Positions 1 to 11,347 of a DNA stretch of 46,735 nucleotides are shown piece after piece. The stretch is from Heterotrichella gracilis (lineage: Eukaryota > Sar > Xanthophyceae > Tribonematales > Xanthonemataceae). Position 1 is the first letter of the stretch; each line of letters starts with the position of its first letter. The stretch is taken from contig JAULBX010026508.1 of the NCBI GenBank assembly GCA_032358255.1, positions 1-46,735 on the forward strand, written 5' to 3'. The notes under the pieces are model-generated. The model saw nothing but the letters and a program-made list of their open reading frames with translations. It did not search any database and had not been told where the DNA came from. The position numbers and the translations under genes are program-made.

Positions 1-440
1 ACTAGGTAATCCTACCATAGCCTCAAAACCCTACACCTGGACCCTAATCACCGATCAGACTGCGTGCAGCAGGAGGAACTAGGTAATCCTACCATAGCCT
101 CAAAACCCTACACCTGGACCCTAATCACCGATCAGACTGCGTGCAGCAGGAGGAGCTAGGTAATCCTACCATGGCCTCAAAACCCTACACCTGGACCCTA
201 ATCACCGATCAGACTGCGTGCAGCAGGAGGAACTAGGTAATCCTACCATGGCCTCAAAACCCTACACCTGGACCCTAATCACCGATCAGACTGCGTGCAG
301 CAGGAGGAGCTAGGTAATCCTACCATGGCCTCAAAACCCTACACCTGGACCCTAATCCAACACCCATGCGTAACTGAGGGGGGCACCGATATGACTGATT
401 GCAGCAGCAGCAACGCGTGATAGGTGATCCTGCCACCTCC
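1..440 (-). repeat. 77-bp tandem array and older 110-bp copies derived from the MICU EF-hand exon
   Basis: Units start at 1, 78, 155, 232 and 309, a constant 77-bp period with very few differences, and the array runs off the left edge. Read on the minus strand, each unit contains GGTAGGATTACCTAG then TTCCTCCTGCTGCA and TCGGTG. These align to the EF-hand exon (482-580) around its codons for GRITY, FLLLQ and SV, but now with in-frame TAG and TGA. An intermediate, better preserved copy at about 371-435 lies 110-111 bp from both the real exon and the first 77-bp unit. It still reads GRITYHALLLLQSVISVPP, but the EF-hand position-12 Glu is Ala and the splice donor has changed from GTACGC to TTACGC. 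The 77-bp units lost about 33 bp around the exon end. Confidence 0.85.
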
Positions 441-2209
441 ACAAAACCCTACACCTGGACCCTTAACAACCCCATGCGTACCTGAGGGGGCACCGATATG
501 AGCGTTTGCAGTAGGAGGAACTCGTGGTAGGTGATCCTGCCATCGCCATCAAAATCAAACAGCTTGAAGAATCGGTCGTCCTGCACAGGGGCCACACAAC
601 CCTTGGGGTAAGCAATGGTCAGGCAGCAGTGGTGGAACATGAACACAAGCTTTAGGGTTTAGGGTTTTGGCCATCCTGCTGCATGCTCAGCTTTAGGAGC
701 AAGAGGTACAAATGAATGTGACTTGTTTCATACATGAATATGTCGAATTTACTTAAACCCCTTAGGGGTGCAGGGTTCCTACCCTAAACCCTAGAAAGTT
801 CTAAGGGGTTTCTACCCACCTGCTGGTTGCACAGCTCCAGTAGCCGCTGCTGCTGGCGCTCCCCAGGCAGAAACCCTCCGCGCACCACGTGGGAACCCTC
901 GGGAGGGTACACCGCCACCAGGGCCCGCAGGGCGTCGCCAGCGTGCATGTACCTGGACCCATCTGGGGCTGTGCCGGTGGCAAAATACTCGAACACTTTG
1001 TCGGGCTGGGACATGTCCCGGATGCGCTTCTCGTATTTGAAGAACACCTTGGCGCGGGTGGCTTCATCCAGCATGTGCCACTCCTGGCGGGTGAGGGGGG
1101 TTGGGGTTTAGGGTTTTCTGGTTGCGCAATGCAAGCACAGGTGTACGTTGTATGTATGCAATGCAGGGACGTGGGTGAATCGGGGGAGGGTACTAGGCTT
1201 CTCTACAGGGGGGTAACCTGCCGCCAGGCCAAACTCTACATGTGGGCACTCAGGGGGCAAATGACATAAAGACGTACAATGACAATGGCAATGGCAATGG
1301 TATACATGCGCCCACCAACCCACCTGCAGCATGCTCTCTAGAGCATGCGGCAGCTGCCCATATGAGGTGCCACCAGCCAAAACCCTAAACCCTACATGCA
1401 ACCCCAGTTGCTCTCGTGCAATGCATGGCTTGGATGCATCGCACCCACACCAACCCCGGTATCCCTACATCCCACCGTACCTGTGGCATACCCTCTGGGG
1501 TAGGCTCGCTAGCATCTCTAGGCTCCAGCTGCGCATATGAGGTGCCGCCAGCCAGTGCTAGCAGCGCCGCACCAAAGGGTAGCCACAGGGTTCGGCTGGT
1601 GCTGGGGCCGGACTGGCTGGTAGGGTCTTGGGCTGCTGCCACAGCCGCTGCACAGGCGCCTGGATGGCACACGTAGCCGTGGAAATAAAACCTAAGAGTG
1701 GCAAAAACTGGCGGTTTCCCGCTACGTGGTATTGTAAGAGGTGTGGCCCCAAAGGGGATCAGAGGGGGCTAAAGTCAGCTGGTGCTGGGGCTGGCGTTGC
1801 TGGTAGGGTACTGCTATAGCGGCTGCACAGGCGCCTGGGAGGCACTTCAGTTACCCTAAGGGCCACATGCCTATCACCACCATCGCGCCAGCATGCGGTG
1901 CAAGGCATTACATGCATGCAAGTGGTGTGGCGCACTTGAATTGCCGCGGGGGATATAACGCGTGCATATGACAGCTGTGGGCAGTTCACGTTGGCGCGGC
2001 AAGAAACAGGTGATGCATGCATGCAATGTGGGGAACGCATATGCATGCATATACACATGGTGGGTGAGACACATGCATGCGTGGAGGTGCTTTTGCGCAC
2101 CTGCCCGCCGAGGGACTTGGTGCATGCTCCGCTGCGTGCAGCCAAGGTACGCGCCATCGAAGACAGATAGGCTAGCTGTGCCCAGCAACCGCCGGGCAGG
2201 TCGGAACAT
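1..2209 (-). CDS. MICU: MICU-type mitochondrial calcium uptake regulator, 5' part (3' end outside window)
   Basis: EF-hand regulator of the mitochondrial calcium uniporter, expected at the inner membrane/intermembrane space. Coding exons by splice phase: 2209-2101, 1647-1481, 1083-820, 580-482 (213 residues so far). Exon 1 opens with MFRPARRLLGTASLSVF, an Arg-rich, acid-free presequence typical of mitochondrial targeting. Exon 2 has a hydrophobic stretch (LWLPFGAALLALAGG) like the N-terminal membrane segment of the family. Exon 3 carries the MICU signature KVFFKYEKRIR followed by PDKVFEYFAT. Exon 4 has a canonical EF-hand loop, DFDGDGRITYHE, with Asp at 1, 3 and 5 and Glu at 12. The second EF-hand and C-terminus lie beyond base 1. 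Junction phases (1,0,0) fit. The exon 2 acceptor could also be at 1659/1660, still in frame. Odd: exons 2 and 4 have decayed partial copies beside them. Family assignment is confident; which MICU paralogue is not resolved. Confidence 0.85.
1330..1385 (-). pseudogene. Partial copy of MICU exon 2 (3' half) in the following intron
   Basis: On the minus strand this stretch reads LAGGTSYGQLPHALESMLQ and ends in a CAG|GTGGGT donor. It resembles LAGGTSYAQLEP in the real exon at 1481-1647. Its upstream edge runs directly into CCCTAAACCCTA heptamers (1384-1397). It ends in phase 0 like the real exon, so it might be an optional exon, but its only acceptor would be the TAG of the heptamer. Confidence 0.6.
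1775..1850 (-). pseudogene. Partial copy of MICU exon 2 (acceptor and 5' half) in the preceding intron
   Basis: The sequence GCTGGTGCTGGGGCTGG, then GGTAGGGT and GCTGCACAGGCGCCTGG on the plus strand repeats the order found at 1588-1665 across the acceptor and first codons of exon 2. The copy carries substitutions, including a stop in the corresponding frame, and lies between exons 1 and 2. Confidence 0.6.
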
Positions 2210-3446
2210 CGCTCAACGAAGTCTCGGAACCCCGAACCGCAGCAGCTAAAGGTGCACAGCAGACCTTAAATTTTGATCTGGTCAGCTAGGTACCATGTTG
2301 CAGCTCAGAGTTGTCACCGGTACGTTGGACACCGACCAAATATATTCTGATGGGAACCAGTGTGTCGCAAGCTGGGTGGTGGTTCGCGCCGGAAGACAAC
2401 ACACGTGCAGACTAACGTCAAGTTTCAGCGGGCCGGCGTGTGATTCTGTGGGTGCAACAGGTCCTCAACTTGGCCCCCAGCTTTTTGGCGTGCCTTTCCC
2501 TGAAAGGCTAAGGTATTACGGAACCGTAGATTCAGAATTCTGAAACCCACCCCTTGCAGGAATGTAACGGAAGCGGGGACGGAAAATCAGCCCAGATACC
2601 AGGTAGCTAGCAGGGGATGTTATTGCGAGGATCTAGCATTTTCTCAATGCCACCAGGGGTTTACATTTGCTGAACGCTTTGTTTTGGGAGCCGGGACCCT
2701 CAAATTTGCCATTCGTGTACTCCCCATGCAATCGTTGTGTACTTGCGAAGTGGGTTTGGACTTCGACTCGATCTGCGTTCGGCTTCTCGAAGGATTGTGT
2801 GCAGTGAAACGTGTGCAGTAAAACGTTTGCGTTCCACCGAGTCGGGTGCCCAATGCGGGTAACTAGCGTACAGCCGAAAGGTGACTGTAGGTTATAGCCA
2901 TGTATGCATGGCATATGCTGAAACTTGCAAAAAAATTGCTGTTTCGTTTAAAAGGTGGGTCACCTAGGGGTACTTTGACCTGACTGCAACACTGCTGCTG
3001 CAGCCTCAGCCTGACCTGGAACATAACTAAAACACTGCTGTTGCAGCCTGACTCTCGGGCAGTGTCAAGGGTTTACCACGTAAGGGTTTAGGATTAAAAA
3101 AGGCACGCCCCCCCGCTTTTGCGAAGCGGGTTATGAAATGCGAAATGCTCGAAATGCAGCTATGCCCCAAACCCTCCCTTGCACTGGCGGGAAAGGGGGG
3201 CTAACTTCCCGGAAACGGTGTGACCATTGGTCACGAACGCTTCATAACGTGCTGATGACCCAATGCTTTGCCGTTGTAAAGGTCTTTCGTCGGGCACACC
3301 TGTTTCTCCGAAGGTGATTGAATGTTCTATGAGCGTGGACCCGTTATGGCTGTTCGCATGTCAACCTGCCCCATACATGCCGGTTAGTTGCCAAGGGCTG
3401 ATCAACCAAACAACTCGCGCTGGGTCTTGGCACACACCTACCAACG
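2210..3446. other. Divergent intergenic region between MICU and TPR-CS genes
   Basis: About 1.2 kb separating two start codons that point away from each other, so it should hold both promoters. I see no convincing TATA box. An 82-codon open frame at 2295-2543 (plus) has no recognisable domain and no splice partner. Part of the region (3100-3135) has an AAAAAAG/CCCCCC patch and a short GC-rich hairpin. Otherwise I recognise nothing. Confidence 0.5.
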
Positions 3447-6400
3447 ATGGCAACTGCCACTTTGCGGGCACAAAGCCATTTTGAAGCGAGCACGGGGGCG
3501 TCGTTCAAGCCCAGTGCCGTGCGGGATTCGTCGAGCATCAGGTGGGTGCCAAACTCCCCACCCATACACAACAGTCACAAAGTTGGGCAATGGTCGCAGT
3601 CTCACGGCGTGCTGCTTGTTTTTCAGGCACCTCAGATATGACCACCTGAAACGGACAGCCGATGAGTTGCTGAAAGCTGAGAAATACAAGGACGCATATG
3701 AAAAGTAAGTGTGCATGCATATGGAGGTACCCAACACAGATTGAGTATGTTTAGTGGGTGCTTGACCCAACATGGGTTGAGGAGTAAACGCCATTGTCCG
3801 TGGATCACCCGCATCCATGAAAAACAGTAAAGCTTTGACTGCCTTGAGTAAGCCCATATCAATAGGTGGCTTGGGCAACTTGCAGAGCCAGACTGCCAGA
3901 CAATGCTGGTGTCCCCTTGCCAGTGATACAGGGTGCACGCTCCAACAAGGGTTGACCTTTGTTCACCGTTGACCACTGCTGTATTCACCTTGCCTTCTCC
4001 TTGCGCTCCAGGTACACAGAAGCACTGGCAATCAAGCCTGATAAGGTAGAGATCCACAAGGTGTTCAGCAACAGGTCCATTGCGTATCTCAGGGCCAAAA
4101 AGTATGCTGAGGCGTTACAAGACGCCGAGGAAAGCATACGCTACGCACCCAAGTGGGACAAGGCCCACTTCAGGGCGGGCACTGCTTTGGTAGAGCTAAA
4201 GAAACTCCCCGAGGCAGTGTCAGCCTTCCACCAAGCGCTGGTGTGCAGCAAAGGTAGGAACAAGAAACGGGGTTGACGGTATACCCTGGTAGGGGGTAGG
4301 AAGGTAGTGGGACAGTCAACCAAAGGGTCAAGTCTACAATCCGCGGTCCAAAATGGCACGCACTATGCCAGCAGGGCTCACTTGACTTGGGACCAAGCCG
4401 CAGCTGCGTTAGGGTTTAAGGTGTAGGGTTTAAGGTGACCATTGGTGGAGCTAAAGAGGCTCCCAGAGGCTGTGTCAGCCTTTCATCAAGCACTTGTTTA
4501 CAGCAAATGTGGGAACAACCTTAAATGTGGTCCACAACCTAAAGGGTGAAGTCCGCAAAAGCGGGGTCCGGGAGGGCATGCGCTGTGCTCATGCAAACAG
4601 GGCTCATTTGACTTGGACTGAGCTGCAGCTGCTTCAGGGTTTAGGGTAACCTATATCCTAAAGTGGCCACAAGGGTTTGGGTGACCATTTCAAGAAAATG
4701 AGCTGCAGCTGCTGACCATTTCCAAGAACCAAGTATGCTGATTGCGTTCATTCTGCAGGCGATGCTTCCATCGCCAAGACGCTGTGGGTGACTGTCCAGA
4801 AGATGACCAGGGAGCAGCTGGCAACCAAGATCATAGACTGGATACAAGAGAAGGAAGAAGAGGTGCGCCCATGTGGCTGAGAGTTGTGCGCTATGGGTGG
4901 TAAACAGGGGAAGAGTGTGTAGTCCCTCACCTGCGGGTTGTGCCCCTGCATCCAACAGCCCAACCATTAATTTTGGCTCATTTGGAAGCACAATTGACAA
5001 GGTTGATTCAGCGTCCTTCAGTATCAAGTTGCGTGTTGCGTGTGGAAACGCTTAGGAAATCAGCCATGTTTTACCTCCAGTCAGTCACGTTTGGCACGTG
5101 CACGTAAACAGGGAGAGCTTCAGCCGCCTGAGAAAGAGGCTGTGGCATATGAAGAGATGCAGGAGGCGCTGTTTAGGTTTGTGTATGACCAACACTACAA
5201 GAGGCCCAAGCCAGGCGTGTACTATGTCAAGTACTATGACTGGCTGAAGGATGGGACCTTTGATAGGGAGGCAGCGTACCTGCACAGAGGCATCACCCAC
5301 CTCCATGCAAAGTGCTTCCTTCAAGCGCAGGAGGACTGCTCCCAAGCTGTGAAAGGGCTGAGGCAACGGCTCAAGGTATGCTTATGCAAGCTGGGGATTC
5401 CAACACACAGTCAGCTGGACTGTATTATACCAACACACAGTCAGCTGGACTCTGTTACATGTGAACACATTCTGAATCACAATCTGTCCTGAGTACATGC
5501 TCTATTGGTTTTCAACAAGAGGAGCTCATGCTGGGTTGTGTAATGACATCCAAGCTGATAATGGGAACGCTGTGTGGCATAGCAAGCAGGGCTCTGTCCA
5601 TTGAACTTCACAATGTCATGCAATAGACCCTGCATACCACTGGTGTACAATCCCACAGTGGCAGTGAAGGTAATGGAAGTACTGACCAACCCTTGAGTGT
5701 GATCACAATCACAATTGGAATACCCGGCACTGCCAGTTTACTGACACCCACCTCTCTTGTTGCTTGCAGGAGGCCAACCTCCAGCTGAAGGACAACGAGG
5801 ATGTGAAGCAGGCACTGTCTGACGCCTACCTGTGGCTAGGAAAGTCCTACATGGCGGTGGATGGCCACGTAGACAGGAACATCAAACTCTCTGCAAAGGT
5901 ATACCAAAACCCAATATTGTGAACCTGTAACTGATGAATAGGCGAACCCTTGGGCCTAAATGAATTCAAACAGGTGTGGACTAGTTGCACACACAGGCAA
6001 TGGCAGCCCATATGATTTGTGGCCACGGGTGGATTGTACAAAACTTGGAAGAATTGTTATGGAGCAAACCATGTATTGCTGGGAAAGTGGGCACTGAAGT
6101 TTGGATGTGCTGCAGGCTTGGCTGAACAGTGTTGACTTTTACCGCAAGGCCAAGGAGGCTGCCAACCTGCTGACCACACTCATTGAGGGGGATATGCTGA
6201 GGAAAGAGGAAATGGAGAGCGTAAGTGTACCCTAAAAATAAATATGAATTGAATTTCTGAATGTAAATGGTGAATAAAGGAAAGAGAGAGAGAGAGAAAC
6301 AAAGCCCCCGCACATGGCTATATGCACATGTACTCACCGGTGTTTTCATGCGGCTGGACTGCGGTACTGTACTACGGTGTTTTTTAAACTCACGCGTTGG

Positions 6401-9400
6401 CTACAGCAAAGTCGCCCTTCATTGGTAGCCATCATTGCTGCATGTCATGCATTGAGCGAATGCCATGCGCATGCTTACATTTTGCAGTTTTACCAGCTGC
6501 CTAATCCTATCACCCCATCTGGCTCCTCAACTGCACCCATGGGTCACCAGCAACACACCATTATATTTTGCAGCATTTGTGTGTGTGTGGTTCGGTTATT
6601 ACTACTGTGCTGAAATGTGCAGATCGTCCAAGAGGTGGTGCAGGAGTCTGTTGCAGAGGGGGTGGGCATGGAGAACCCAACAGCCCTGGGCATCATCGAT
6701 GCGCCCAAGCCTGGGCAGCGCATCTTCAGGGTAGAGGGGGCACTCAGGTTCCCACAGGTCAGCAATAGCCCATGGCGACAATCATGCGTATAATGAGTTT
6801 TGTGGATGGTGATTCGCGTTCGCGGATTAGGCTCAAATGATCATTGAGCGCCAAATCCTGGGCAGCGGGTGTGGCACATTCTGCATCCCGCCGCAAATTT
6901 CTTCATTCAGCCAGTTGGCTGGGGATATCTATCGAGGATACACTGAAAAATGCTTGCGACTAGTCAATCCGGTGCGACCGATTATATTAAATAGAGTTAT
7001 ATTTCCTGTGCAGGCCAGGCCCAAGGACTTTGACAGCATGGCCCGGGAGATGTTCCGCCTGTCTGTGGCGTACATCGCAGATGTGAAACCTCTCAAGGTC
7101 ATGATCGACAAGGTCATCAAGGTCCCTGGTGATGCGCCCTTCATAGTGATCAAGTTCTCTGTGGCGCTGGGCACGGATCTGCTCAATGGGAAGAAATTGG
7201 TGGAGGCGTTCAAGGTAATGATTTTGCAATCAGATTCAAAAGCTGCGATTTCCATCCCCACATGGGGTGCACGCTCCCACCCAGAGGGCTTGTCCCTAGG
7301 CGCCTAGGCCAGGGTACCTGTATGCATTTCCTCCTTTCTGCTAAATCCTCTTTCTCAACTGAATAATTGTAATTTTACGAAAACCAAATAAATATATACG
7401 ACTTGAGCTGATTCCAGTATAGTTTTGGCATATTATGTGTTTCAATATTGTGAGCCTGGGTCTTGTGAGCCAGGGTTGGCTTCCTGAATGCGACTGTCAG
7501 ATAAATATAAATATTGTATTCTGTTTCAAACACCCACGACCCACAGGCTGATGCATATATTCATTCATTTCTTCATTCTTTTGTATATATGTTCTTTTGT
7601 ATTTACAGGCTGACGCGCATTCCGTGGTGGGTGGCGCCATGGTGGAAAATCTGCTCGGACCCCTAGACCTCTCCACCGTCAGTGTTGAGCTGGTAGACGC
7701 CACACCCAGCTGCCCAATGAGCGAGGTGGATAAGGCGGAGGCAAGGGACGGGGGGGAAGAGGGGCTGGTCTTGGAGGGAAAGAATGACCGCAGGCTGGCA
7801 ATGGTGCGCGTTCAGGACCGTAATGCTGTAAATAAAATGAACTTAATTGTGCACTAATATCTATGCAAACAATACATATGCAGTAATACACACGCGCTAA
7901 CTTATGCATCAATGCGTATAACCACTCATGCAGGGCGTACATATGCACGCCCTGCCACCTGCCCACCACCACCACGCTCCCCCTCACCCCCCCAAACCAC
8001 CACAACACCCTCACTTCCCCACCCCCATCCTCAGCCCGTCCGCCCCAAGCTTGACATTGAGCTGCCCTACAAGATGTACCGCCTGGTGAGGGCCGATGGC
8101 ACCTCGGTGGAGAGGGTGGACAAGCACCCCTACTGCATGAGCAGGGTGTACTATGATAACAAGGACAAGCCGGAGGAGGTACGGGTTTTGGAGAGGGTTT
8201 TGGTAGCCCGCGGGGTTTGTGGGGCGGCAAGCGCTGCTCCTGCAGTAGGCAGGGTGTACTGCGCCAAATGTGAATGTGAAAATTGTGGATGATGTGCAAT
8301 ATGCGTAATTCTCATGTAATACCTTATGAACAAAATGTGTACACAATTATGTAGAATATGAAAATTGTGTATAATGTGCGATATGCAAGATTTTCAAGTA
8401 TTATTTTGAGATAACACTAAAGTTGATTTCAACTTCATGTGGGTTTATCCATTTCCATCACTCCCTTTTGCAGGTGTGGACCGAGATGACTGATGGCTCC
8501 TGCCGGTGGCGCCAGACGGGTGGCGAGATCAAGCTCATCGCGCTGCAGGTGCCTGCTGACGTGGCACCCAGGGAGGTCAAGGTCACCATGGAGCCATACT
8601 CAATCAGAGGTGAGGGGGCCTGATTACATGTGATCGTAGCTGATCATGGAGTGGTAGCGCCATCGGTGAAGTACAAGGTGTGTAGCTGGAGAAAAGCAAT
8701 TGTGCATGAAGACAAATCCCTCCACCCTTTACGTTTTTCTGTGCTTCCCACCAGGGTTTCCTGTGCCCTTGCTAGAGCTTTCCAATCTCGCCACATTAGC
8801 TTTCCAAAATTCCCTTATCTTTGTCTCCGCAGTTGAGCACCGCGACACCGGTGAGGTGTGGTTGGAGGGCGAGCTGGAGAAGGGCATTGTGCCTGAGGAC
8901 AGCTACTGGATAGCTGGCCAGGACACTGGGGAGGACGGCTTTGTGATGTACCTGCGCAAGATGAATCTGGAACTGCTGCAAAAGTGAGTAGTAGGCTGGC
9001 TGCACAGCGAATCATGTCCACGCCAGAAGTAGTGACTCTATACACGTGATTGTCATGATTAGGGATGATCATAATCATCGTTATGAACAGAATCGCATTT
9101 GAAATTCCCATTCTCACCCCCGCCATCACCCCCCCTTTTCTGCAGCCACTGGCGCCACTCTGAGTCATGGTGGGTGCGCCTGTTCCGCCACCAGTGCGCG
9201 ATCGAGTGGGATGACTATGAGAAGGACTATTCAGACCTGCCTGCAGAGGTCATGCAGATGTACAGGTGGGTTCAATCTGACAATTTGGGATTTGGGGTTT
9301 AGGTTTTACGATTCATGTGCGCGATGACTGTGCAAGGAACTATTCTGATCTGCCTCCCGGTCATGCAGCTGTGGGTGAAGGGCTTGGGGTTCGGGGTTAA

Positions 9401-9724
9401 GGGTTAGGGGTTGGGGTTTGGGAGTAGGGCGAGGCCTTAATAAGGCCAGCAATTCCTGATTTTGAATTTTTCCTATGTGTCCTCTCTCCCACCCGCAGGC
9501 AGCGCGAGGCGCTCAAGGCGGCCGGCGACCACACCGACTACCAGGAGCGCCTGGCCCGGGAGGCGCTGCAGGAGCGCCTCGACCTGCGTAAGCGCAACCG
9601 CCAGGAGAAGCTGCACATGCTGAGATACGGCAGGCGCAGGAACTGGACGCAGCTGTTCTACGAACGGCCCCCGGCAGAGTATTGCTCTGCGCCCCTGCGC
9701 CCGGGCGAGGACGATGATGATTGA
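3447..9724 (+). CDS. TPR and NudC-type CS domain protein
   Basis: Fifteen exons: 3447-3541, 3627-3704, 4012-4253, 4759-4862, 5112-5375, 5770-5898, 6116-6220, 6623-6757, 7014-7214, 7609-7803, 8035-8178, 8474-8609, 8833-8983, 9146-9265, 9499-9724. All phases join, giving exactly 775 codons. Residues about 35-135 hold TPRs (FSNRSIAYLRAKKYAEALQD, then WDKAHFRAGTALVELKK). A second helical repeat region lies at about 200-340. Residues about 565-700 form a CS (p23/NudC-like) domain: VPADVAPREVKVTMEP, WLEGELEKGIVPEDSYW, then the NudC-style ESWWVRL. The tail is basic and then acidic (GEDDDD). CS and TPR modules are typical of Hsp90/Hsp70 co-chaperones and assembly factors, so a cytosolic co-chaperone role is inferred. 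SGT1 (TPR-CS-SGS) is excluded because there is no SGS domain. The start ATG has context CAACGATGGC. Introns often carry exon copies. Confidence 0.85.
4441..4650 (+). pseudogene. Copy of TPR-CS exon 3 end plus intron start
   Basis: TTGGTGGAGCTAAAGAGGCT at 4442 repeats TTGGTAGAGCTAAAGAAACT at 4188. The match continues through the exon 3 codons for SAFHQAL and SK, past the donor, and through the intron blocks TCAAGTC/TGAAGTC and GGGCTCA(C/T)TTGACTTGG. The spacing is about 254 bp. The donor GTAGGA has become TGTGGG. The copy begins right after two GTTTAAGG-type heptamers (4410-4436), and another heptamer follows the copied intron segment. Confidence 0.75.
5401..5460 (+). repeat. 30-bp direct repeat, two units
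   Basis: CAACACACAGTCAGCTGGAC occurs at 5401 and again at 5431, followed by TGTATTATAC and TCTGTTACAT respectively. It lies in the intron after exon 5 of the TPR-CS gene. Confidence 0.85.
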
Positions 9725-11347
9725 GCACCAGGCTGGTGGTGTTGGGGGGTTGGGGGGTGGCTGGTGACTACAGCGGGGTGGGGATGGGCAGAGGGGTTGG
9801 TGGTATGTTGACCTGCGCAAATGGCCAGGTTGTGCCTCCAGGCCATCAGGGTGCGCTTTAGCAGCGCATGAGCGGGGCGCAGGTGTTGTAAGCGCAGAGT
9901 ACTGCACCCTCACGGCCACCCGGGGTGGGGATAATGATGACTGACCACCACGCAGGCAGTGGGTGTGGTGGATGTCGCGGGACGGGGATGGGTGGTGGTG
10001 GTGGTGGAATAATAACCTGCGCGAGTGGCTAGGCTGTGCCTACTGCTTTGGCAGCGCACTGCGCCGGGCAGGAGGGGGGCGCAGGTGTCGTAAAAGCGGC
10101 AGGGTACTGCATGCGCAGCACCCCAACCGCTGCGCCCGGGTGGTGACGATGATGACTGACCACCAGGCTGCTGGTGACCAGGTGGGGCCGGTGGTGGGTG
10201 GGACTCAAAGTCAGGTGGATGAATGCTGACCGACGCCTGCGGAAGTAGACGGCCGCAGCTGTCTTGGGAGTGATTGCACGCACACCGATTAATGTCACAA
10301 ATCAATTGGATGCAATTGGTGTGTCATGGTCACCGTGACAACCGGCTTTTCCTTCTGTTTGCCGCTTGCAATTTGCTGTGCTCTAGTAGAGTATGTATGA
10401 AGTACTTGTCTAGAATATAAAAAGTCTTTTAGAGGCCAATGGCCAAGGGCCAATGGCCAAGGGTGACCCCCATTACCTCAGGTTGAAAGCGTTGAGTGCA
10501 ATCTTCCAGCCGGTATCAGCTTCAAATTTGCTTACCATTCACGGTATGATACAAATTACAATACCGCTGACGAGGGTGGCAAAGATAATACTGTGCTCCA
10601 ATCATTGGCAATTCTTGGGGAACTCTAATGTCACAATGGCCAATGCATTGCTTGCTGCAAGTCTTAGAGCCAGTGTCGGTCCCCACCAAGTGTTTCTAGA
10701 TAATATACTACACATGGCTGGTTGCTTCTGATAGCCCGGCTGTGCACTAGCATCGGGCACAGGGATTTCCACTGTACCACCCCCCTCCAGTTGAAAGTGG
10801 GTCTTCCGTTCCAGATCTTGAATTTGGATTCAAACGCAGCGCGAATGGGCATGCGTTGTCGTCCGTGATGTGCTGCTGCCCAGCTGTCATCTGTCAGCCC
10901 GCATCCCCCCGGTCCTTGGCATCCTGCACACATGCACATCTCATGATGGGACATACAGGTGGTATTGAGCACGCCGGTGGGAACACGTGTACTGCTGCAG
11001 GATGGACAAGTCTTAGAACAAAAGAACCAAACATAAAGCACGCTCTGTACATGTCTCATGGGCATGGCACACGCCAGGAATGTGATTGCCAAATAGATAT
11101 TGTAACGTTGTGCTGTTGATTATAACACAGATAGGCAGGTTGGCAGCTTTGCGCATTGACGTGTAACTCTGGTTTTGACAGCACTTAACACGCCATTTTA
11201 CAGCATAGCACGAGTCAAGAAGGGCTTTCACTTTACACTCTGGCTCATACTACACTGTCACGGCACCGGCTGTCAAGCGTTTCCCCTCTTAACGCAATTG
11301 CGACCTGGCGCATCTCTATGTTCAATTGCAGTCTTCATTGCTATTGT
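9725..11347. other. Convergent intergenic region between TPR-CS and TAF2, with two copies of the TPR-CS last exon
   Basis: The first 500 bases hold two decayed copies of the preceding terminal exon. About 9866-9960 and about 10066-10185 each repeat a GGGCGCAGGTG block, a GAGTACTGC-type block, and then the ATGATGACTGACCACCA end that mirrors GATGATGATTGAGCACCA over the real stop codon. Spacing is about 200-250 bp. At 10434-10462 the motif GGCCAATGGCCAAG is repeated. From about 10480 to 11230 I recognise no gene. TTTACA at 11232-11237 is a TGTAAA on the minus strand, about 110 bases past the TAF2 stop, and could be the green-algal TGTAA polyadenylation signal. Confidence 0.6.

Noticed and set aside
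1..308. CRISPR-like array
   Set aside because: Whole 77-bp units are nearly identical with no variable spacers, and the context is eukaryotic.
2295..2543. 82-codon open frame in the MICU/TPR-CS spacer
   Set aside because: No domain, no splice partner, and composition like non-coding surroundings.
8151..8346. Minus-strand open frames over TPR-CS exons (also similar shadows over TAF2, ZC3H3-like and CSDE1-like exons)
   Set aside because: Antisense to well-supported exons with protein-family matches; their length follows from high GC content.
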